A stretch of DNA of 64,000 bases from Pteria penguin (Eukaryota; Mollusca; Bivalvia; Pterioida; Pteriidae): contig CM068584.1 of assembly GCA_035048485.1 (NCBI GenBank), forward strand, positions 69,042,637 through 69,106,636, read 5' to 3'. A model generated the notes under the pieces. It was not told the origin of the DNA, did no database searches, and saw only the letters and a list, made by a program, of their open reading frames with translations. Positions within the stretch are counted from its first letter, which is position 1, and the number at the start of each line of letters is the position of its first letter. Positions 58,001 to 64,000 of this stretch are shown piece by piece. The translations under genes were made by a program, and so were the position numbers.

Positions 58001-59086
58001 TTACGTCATCATTTCGCGTGGTGTTATGCTATCAGCGATTCTGACCCTATGAATGCAGTTTAAAAAAGGGAGTGTTCGTGCATTTGTGAGTGAATGTGAA
58101 AACAAATAGCACGTATGTGAATCTGCATGGGTAGGTGAAAGAGAGGTCACGTGTACATGAACGAGGGTGTGTGTGGAAGAGAGCGTAATGTAAGAGAAAC
58201 AAAGAGACAAAATTCAGCAATGGAGTGAAAATAGAAAAGGACGACGTGTTATTAAATTTACAGCTAACATACTTGCCCTGGGTTTACCTGTGATTTACGA
58301 AAAATAGAATACATTGTAATTACTGAATCATTCTTCTCGGGCCTAAGATGCTAAGATAACGCAGACTGACAGACTTCCATAGTTCTTTTGTAAGCCGGAA
58401 GTGAGGGAGGGGGGCTAAGAAATACATGATGAAAAAGCGAAGGATGTAAGGATTTCCAAAAAGGAATTTATAGGCAAATCAAGACGAATTTCAACCAATC
58501 ATGACGTCATATGCTTAATTCCATCGAATATATACCGAGCACATTTCTTGCTTTTTCTATCCATCTGGATTTTAAAAAACCCCAACAAAACAAAAACCAA
58601 AGTGTTTCCATTAACTTTTAACAGTTCATCCAATCAAAGTGCTTTTTTTTTTAATTTTTTACAGATGCACGTACAACTTAATTACAATACTACCTTTAGT
58701 ATATAAATGGAATTAGCGCCCTTACCAAGCGCTGAAATAAATTAACTGGCTTGCAATTGACAAGTGAGCAAACGAAATGACAGTTTTGATGGTTGGTGGC
58801 TCCACCATGCTGGTGAAGATTGATAATGCAGTATTGTACACTATGTAGTACTTACTCTGACAGATCTTGCCGACCACGTTGTCAAGGAGTCGTTTGACGT
58901 CCAGTTCGTCGATGTCGCTCACCCGTAGGTAGTTCTGTTCACCACTCGCGATCCCTATCAACTCTGCGTGATCGACACGCGGTCCCACGCCGATACTGAA
59001 CACGTTGACACCATTCATCTTCAGTTTGTTGGCTTCCTGACGCGTCAACGTCTTGGCATATGGTAGGGAGTATGGGTCCATGCGAC
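52772..59086 (-). CDS. VWA-domain protein, 3' part of gene (six exons, 5' partial)
   Basis: Matrilin/collagen-type von Willebrand factor A protein; such proteins usually bind matrix or ligands outside the cell. Exons on the - strand: 59086-58856, 57693-57661, 55322-55157, 54941-54769, 54011-53916, 52962-52772. All have AG/GT junctions and agreeing phases (1,1,1,2,1,1), giving 295 codons to the TAA at 52772-52774. The first exon is the end of one VWA domain ('GVNVFSIGVGPRVDHAEL', 'LLDNVVGKICQ'). The 33-nt exon is a linker with two NTS glycosylation sequons made at its junctions. The next four form a whole VWA domain: 'ADIFFIVDKSSSLMS' (DxSxS), 'GDTYTHKALQ' (MIDAS Thr), 'IIMTDGHSTDP' (MIDAS Asp), 'AAGIDMFAIGFGDYG'. 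No transmembrane segment is seen. Upstream exons are missing, so name and full length are unknown; shell-matrix or immune roles are guesses. Confidence 0.88.
54195..54338 (-). mobile_element. tRNA-derived SINE (local family A) in a VWA-gene intron
   Basis: On +, 'tgtcgctttcaacaattttt' (tail), 'ggtaaccaacctcttaaaca' (body), 'gggaatcgaacccgg' (B box of the - strand), 'ccaagtgcttaaccatta' (A box region). It lies in the intron between 54011 and 54769, in the sense orientation of the gene. Confidence 0.8.
54675..54745. repeat. (TC)n-(TG)n compound microsatellite
   Basis: (CT)n 54673-54708 then (GT)n to 54745, only about 24 bases from the 3' end of a VWA exon (54769), in the intron. Confidence 0.95.
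54966..55053. repeat. (AAAG)n microsatellite in a VWA-gene intron
   Basis: AAAG units with interruptions. On the - strand of the gene this is a CTTT-rich pyrimidine stretch about 25 bases upstream of the acceptor at 54942. Confidence 0.95.
55295..55545. repeat. 53-bp tandem repeat overlapping a splice acceptor and exon start
   Basis: 'gttcat' followed by 'acaggctgaaagaagtgtg'-like sequence recurs at 55312, 55365, 55418 and 55471, exactly 53 bp apart, with a weaker fifth copy near 55524. The first copy is the functional one: on the - strand it is the acceptor 'cttctttcag' plus the exon start coding 'CMNHPADI'. Confidence 0.9.
55546..56284. other. Intronic DNA of the VWA gene
   Basis: AT-rich with poly-G at about 55722-55732. 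No exon recognised. Confidence 0.45.
56285..56530 (-). mobile_element. SINE (local family B) in a VWA-gene intron
   Basis: On +, 'gattattgttctacgtcac' (tail), 'gatgacttcatctgcctgg', 'cctttgcaacggacccacc', 'ccatacctaccgtgtaac', 'gcgggaatcgagcccgga' (B box of the - strand). In the sense orientation of the gene. Confidence 0.75.
56565..56845. repeat. AT-rich 'atatacaatatatac' tract
   Basis: Irregular repeats of 'atatacaatatatacta' type, ending with a short (TA)n at 56831-56844. Confidence 0.85.
56862..57107 (-). other. Unrecognised open frame, probably a repeat fragment
   Basis: From an acceptor-like 'agttttcag' (57108-57116) an open frame of about 80 codons runs to TGA at 56862: 'FYGPHHDLITPHAIAVAEMV', then 'FGDDKCLTRGEDFISGGVHG' and 'AGHAHPCKALD'. 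It begins in phase 1, so it could splice after the micro-exon as an alternative terminal exon. Against that, the DNA 'ggacatgctcacccttgcaa' to 'cgccacctctatacagagg' resembles, from memory, a dispersed oyster repeat. No function assigned. Confidence 0.3.
57117..58855. other. Intronic DNA of the VWA gene (contains the micro-exon at 57661-57693)
   Basis: Apart from the micro-exon no coding exon is supported. (TA)n at 57470-57483 and (AAAT)n near 57836-57853. Confidence 0.45.
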
Positions 59087-59261
59087 CTGAAGGAAAGAAG
59101 AGGAAACAGAAATGAGGAAGAAAAAAGAAATGAGGAGGGGTCTCATTTAAGCAGTACATCATTATTCACATTATTGATCACCCATGAATGTCTCCTTTAG
59201 CTACCTCATACAATGCCTTTCTACACCTACTTTCTCTTCCCTTTTTCTTCCTCTCTTTACC
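59087..59261. other. Upstream intron edge of the VWA gene
   Basis: The acceptor 'tttccttcag' of the exon starting at 59086 lies at 59087-59096 on the - strand. Confidence 0.6.
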
Positions 59262-61715
59262 CCACTTACTAGCCTATGTACCTTCTCCTGTCACCTTCAC
59301 TCCCCTATCCTCCTACCCTGTGTACCCTCCCTTGTCACCTTCACTCCCCTATCCTCCTACCCTGTATGCCTTCCCCTGTCACCTTCACTCCCCTACCCTC
59401 CTACCCTGTGTACCCTCCCCTGTCACCTTCACTCCCCTACCCTCCTACCCAGTGTACTCTCTCCTGTCACCTTCACTCCCCTATCCTCCTACCCTGTGTA
59501 CCCTCCCCTGTCACCTTCACTCCCCTACCCTCCTACCCTGTGTACTTTCTCCTGTCACCTTCACTCCCCTATCCTCCTACCCTGTGTACCCTCCCCTGTC
59601 ACCTTCACTCCCCTACCCTCCTACCCAGTGAACTCTCTCCTGTCACCTTCACTCCCCTATCCTCCTACCCTGTGTACCCTCCCCTGTCACCTTCACTCCC
59701 CTACCCTCCTAACCTGTGTACTCTCTCCTGTCACCTTCACTCCCCTATCCTCCTACCCTGTGTACCCTCCCCTGTCACCTTCACTCCCCTACCCTCCTAC
59801 CCAGTGTACTCTCTCCTGTCACCTTCACTCCCCTATCCTCCTACCCTGTGTACCCTCCCCTGTCACCTTCACTCCCCTACCCTCCTACCCTGTGTACTCT
59901 CTCCTGTCACCTTCACTCCCCTACCCTCCTACCCTGTGTACTCTCTCCTGTCACCTTCACTCCCCTATCCTCCTACCCTGTGTACCCTCCCTTGTCACCT
60001 TCACTCCCCTATCCTCCGACCCTGTATACCCTCTTCTGTCACCTTCACTCCCCTATCCTCCTACCCTGTATACCCTCTCCTGTCACCTTCACTCCCCTAT
60101 CCTCCTACCCTGTGTACCCTCCCCTGTCACCTTCACTCCCCTACCCTCCTACCCTGTGTACTCTCTCCTGTCACCTTCACTCCCCTATCCTAATACCTTG
60201 TGTACTCTCCCCTGTCACCTTCACTCCCCTATCCTCCTACCCTGTGTACCCTCCCCTGTCACTTTCACTCCCCTATCCTCCTACCCTGTATACCCTCTCC
60301 TGTCACCTTCACTCCCCTATCCTCCTACCCTGTGTACCCTCCCTTGTCACCTTCACTCCCCTATCCTCCTACCCTGTGTACTCTCCCCTGTCACCTTCAC
60401 TCCCCTATCCTCCTACCCTGTGTACCCTCCCTTGTCACCTTCACTCCCCTATCCTCCTACCCTGTGTACCCTCCCCTGTCACCTTCACTCCCCTATCCTC
60501 CGACCCTATGTACCCTCCCTTGTCACCTTCACTCCCCTATCCTCCTACCCTGTGTACCCTCCCTTGTCACCTTCACTCCCCTATCCTCCGACCCTGTATA
60601 CCCTCTTCTGTCACCTTCACTCCCCTATCCTCCTACCCTGTATGCCCTCTCCTGTCACCTTCACTCCCCTATCCTTCTACCCTGTGTACCCTCCCCTGTC
60701 ACCTTCACTCCCCTACCCTCCTACCCTGTGTACTCTCTCCTGTCACCTTCACTCCCCTACCCTCCTACCCTGTGTACTCTCTCCTGTCACCTTCACTCCC
60801 CTATCCTCCTACCCTGTGTACCCTCCCTTGTCACCTTCACTCCCCTATCCTCCGACCCTGTATACCCTCTTCTGTCACCTTCACTCCCCTATCCTCCTAC
60901 CCTGTATGCCCTCTCCTGTCACCTTCACTCCCCTATCCTCCTACCCTGTGTACTCTCTCCTGTTACCTTCACTCCCCTATCCTCCGACCCTGTATACCCT
61001 CTTCTGTCACCTTCACTCCCTTATCCTCCGACCCTGTATCCTGTCACCTTCACGCCCCTATCCTCCTACCCTATGTACCCTCTCCTGTCACCTTCACTCC
61101 CCTATCCTCCTACCCTGTATACCCTCCCCTGTCACCTTCACTCCCCTATCCTCGTACCCGGGTGTATCCTCTTCTGTCACCTTCACTCCCCTATCCTCCT
61201 ACCCTGTGTACCCTCCCCTGTCACCTTCACTCCCCTATCCTCCTACCCTGTGTACCCTCCCCTGTCACTTTCACTCCCCCATCCTTCTACCCCTTGTAAG
61301 CTCCCCTGCCACCTTCACTCCCCTACCCTCCTACCCTGTGTACAATCCCCTGCCACCTTCTCTCGTCTTTCCTCCTACCCTCTGTACCCTCCCCTGTCAC
61401 CTTCACTCCCCTATCCTCCTACCCTCTGTACCCTCCCCTGTCACCTTCACTCCCCTATCCTCCTACCCTGTGTACCCTCCCTTGTCACCTTCACTCCCCT
61501 ATCCTCCTACCCTGTGTACCCTCCCCTGTCACTTTCACTCCCCTATCCTCCTACCCCTTGTAAGCTCCCCTGCCACCTTCTCCCCTCTTTCCTCCTACCC
61601 TGTGTACAATCCCCTGCCACCTTCTCTCGTCTCTCCTCCTACCCTCTGTACCCTCCCCTGTCACCTTCTCTCCCCTTTCCTCCTACCCTGTGTACCCTCC
61701 CCTTGCCACTTCATC
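59262..61715. repeat. Minisatellite, 44-bp unit, about 55 copies
   Basis: Unit 'tcactcccctatcctcctac' then 'cctgtgtaccctcccctgtcacct'. C-rich on + and G-rich on - (runs of four, three and four G per unit). Its right third is more diverged. Forty-four is not divisible by three, but the stop-free pyrimidine sequence leaves frames of up to 870 codons open on +, which are not genes. It probably lies in an intron of the VWA gene. Confidence 0.97.
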
Positions 61716-61734
61716 TTCCTCTTTCTATCCGCGA

Positions 61735-61815
61735 GTGACGATGATATAGAACAGAATTATAAAGCGTTGCACCAGACAGTTGCCGCCATCATATAAGTGC
61801 AGTAACCTTGTTTAT
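61735..61815 (+). mobile_element. SINE fragment (local family C tail) at the edge of the 44-bp array
   Basis: 'aagcgttgcaccagacagtt' and 'gccgccatcatataagtg' match 12326-12366 and 28600-28640. It directly follows the array. Confidence 0.55.
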
Positions 61816-62732
61816 AGGATTACTTAATGTGTATATTTAACTATTTGTGTAATCATTTATGCACCTATCTATTCGTCTAATGTTTTTTTTTTTTATTTAT
61901 ATTTCAATTTGAATTATTTTGTTTATTAGATATGACTAAGTAATTAAATGAAAAAATATAAATACTGACGTAGATACTTAAGTAAATTAGTAAATGAATG
62001 AATGAATGAATGAATGAATGAATAAATCAAGGAAGCAGGGAGGGAAGGAAGGATGTAGTACCTTTACAACAGAACTAATGAATGCATGGCTACATGAATA
62101 AATAAATACATGTATAGATAAATGAATTAACAAATCAGCGCTTTAATTTTATTGCTTACATTGTAAATGTTGATCTGTGACGAAAGACGAATGATATTGG
62201 GGTTAAATCTTCAATCTTTATTCTTTTTATCACTCAATTTTATTACAATTTTTAAAATTATTTCATTTATTTTTTCGTGTTTTCTTTCGCATTGTAAAGG
62301 AATGCATATCCATGCATAGATGCATGCATGAATGAATTGCACATTACTACATAGACATCATGCTACTACATTTACACGTCTGGACTGCGCATGTCATTCT
62401 TTATTAAAGAAAATAAGATTAAGGTTGACTATTTACCGGAACAAAGCGATCGTTAAATCCCGGCTTAGCTTCTAAATTCTCTCGAATTTATACACAAGGT
62501 GAAGCGAAATTCCAGGGATTGTCCCGCCTGCCCCCGGACCTGTACATTGTCACTCGATGAATCTCGTGATAGCAAATGGCAACAATTAAGGGTGTCTTCA
62601 AAGGGAGTTAATCAAGCAAACTCTTTCTGTTGGATTCGAACCTAAATCTATTCTACCTGGAGGTCTAACTACAGATGATGGATTCAACGCCCACGAGAAG
62701 CTCGCTTATATTACTTTAGGATAACATTTCGT
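61816..62732. other. Unannotated DNA
   Basis: (AATG)n at about 61994-62024, short 'gcatgcatg' runs near 62315. No upstream VWA exon is recognised here. Confidence 0.45.
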
Positions 62733-62836
62733 GAATTTTAATTTTGCGGCAGGTGATCGGTGATTTACAGGTCGCAAATGGAATTTTAATTTTGCGGCAG
62801 GTGATCGGTGATTTACAGGTCGCAAATGGAATTTTT
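62733..62836. repeat. Perfect 48-bp duplication
   Basis: 'gaattttaattttgcggcag' plus 'gtgatcggtgatttacaggtcgcaaatg' occurs twice without a mismatch (62733-62780, 62781-62828), with a few bases of a third. Confidence 0.95.
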
Positions 62837-63837
62837 GGACGACACGTATTTGCGTATTGGCTTTTTCGACAAACAGCTAATTGCACCGATTTACTTACAC
62901 ATGTTATGCGCCCGCATTGCTTCTTGAGGTTATCGAATTACATGAATAACAACAACAACAACAACAACAACAAAAGAAGAATGTTTGAAATCGAAACTAT
63001 TTCATTCATGCATTTTGAAAACGATAGTTTCTTTCTGACTTTGATATCGTCTGTTGCGCAGTTATATGGTGATCTAATATAAAAGTATCTTTCTACACGG
63101 GTTAAAGGGTCATCGTACAACTCAGGGTTTATATTGGAACTATCCCCTTACAGCAATGATAAGAAGTCCTTCGGAAGGAAGTATGAATTTAAAAAGTAAT
63201 AAGAAACACCCAATCTCCACTAATTTACGCCCACTTGGTTTTATCAAGTGCAAACAAACAAACAAAAATTTCTGAGTGAAATCCATATCTGCTCGCTGAA
63301 GCAGCCCAGCGCAAAACAGGACTTATATATTCTATTTACTGAAACCCATTTCAGAATCTTGATATAGTAATTATCCACCTGGATCCACCAGAGCTCGACC
63401 TAGCGTGTTCCCTATCATATTGCTTACATTGCCAGACATCCGTACAAAATTAAATCGAGTATTTACATGCCTCAAATCTACTCTCATCAACCAATCAGAA
63501 TTCGTCTCACTAATAAATTTGCATTAGAAATTGCTTGCGTGTTTTCTTCTGAAATGAAAATGGTGGACTGATGACGTCACTAGCATTGGGTGTTGGCGGA
63601 CTTCGCCTTTGCGATACTAATATATTGCGTTTGAAATATGAACAGACTTGAGTCTTTGTAGCACGTTACATAGAATGAATATGCCTCATTCATCAAGGTG
63701 CTGGTGAATTTTACAAAGACATATCATTTCTTTTCAGTCTGTCAGTTCTTCACTGTATTTTCTTTAAAAGGTTTTACTTCTCGAAATTCCTTTGTTATAA
63801 TATTCATTTTTGGGCCTTTTTTATTATACAGAGTCAT
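62837..63837. other. Unannotated DNA with (AAC)n
   Basis: (AAC)n at 62947-62972. No gene recognised. Confidence 0.45.
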
Positions 63838-63930
63838 TTCCCATATAAACAGGAATCTGACGTCAAATCATTGTGACGTCATACAAATTCTATTTCCTGT
63901 AATGTAATTTTACGCAGATTTTCATAGAAT
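63838..63930. mobile_element. Copy of the short TIR element, end only
   Basis: 'atttcccatataaacaggaa' then 'tctgacgtcaaatcattgtgacgtcatacaa' matches the right end of the element at 32883-33027 in reverse complement. Similarity fades after 'ttctatttcctgtaatgt', before the window edge. Confidence 0.55.
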
Positions 63931-64000
63931 AGACCATAATCCGGTTTTGATAAATGACGACTTTTTGTCCGAGCTAATACCTTTTGGCGTTGTTTTTCAA

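Noticed and set aside
59184..61796. 870-codon open frame on + (and 527, 512 and 305-codon frames beside it)
   Set aside because: All are translations of the 44-bp array in different frames. Stop-free pyrimidine sequence explains the openness; there is no leader, domain or splice signal.

Overview
The window is nuclear DNA from an animal, most likely a mollusc and plausibly a bivalve. Three things point there: a spliced precursor for molluscan LFRFamide neuropeptides, abundant tRNA-derived SINEs and MITEs with termini I associate with bivalve genomes, and low gene density with long introns. I see no rRNA gene, no functional tRNA gene, no CRISPR array and no bacterial-style operon. The species cannot be named from the sequence alone.

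Only two genes can be supported. (1) An LFRFamide precursor on the + strand (CDS 28829-28910 joined to 30404-30819, 165 residues): a signal peptide, an acidic spacer, four tandem GSL(L/F)RFamide peptides and three further RFamide peptides. Its 1.5 kb intron holds a 176-bp tandem repeat and a decayed MITE. (2) The 3' part of a gene on the - strand for a secreted-type protein with von Willebrand factor A (VWA) domains (six exons between 59086 and 52772). It contains the end of one VWA domain, a 33-nt micro-exon linker, and a complete second VWA domain with an intact metal-binding (MIDAS) set and the stop codon. The 5' exons are not found and probably lie beyond the right edge. The two genes share no evident pathway.

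The rest is repeat. About 18 kb (my summed intervals, over a quarter of the window) is minisatellite in some 18 unrelated families with units of 22-176 bp. The longest are at 3648-5273 (24 bp), 22085-24620 (47 bp), 35140-38181 (45 bp), 41838-45195 (67 bp) and 59262-61715 (44 bp). Several have unit lengths divisible by three and so produce long open frames (up to 870 codons) that are not genes. Between them lie a dead Tc1 transposase (15215-16314), a dead mariner transposase split by a SINE (20645-21612), three SINE families, a CWG-target MITE family with one nested copy, two large foldback elements, a 1.74 kb element with LTR-like direct repeats (47920-49656), and a short interstitial telomeric tract (46370-46405).

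No clearly new molecular system is visible. The most informative pattern is how the repeats were built. At least two minisatellites appear to have grown from an internal segment of a dispersed element. Several mobile elements sit inside older arrays or older elements with readable target duplications. One 53-bp array has duplicated a splice acceptor together with the start of a VWA exon.
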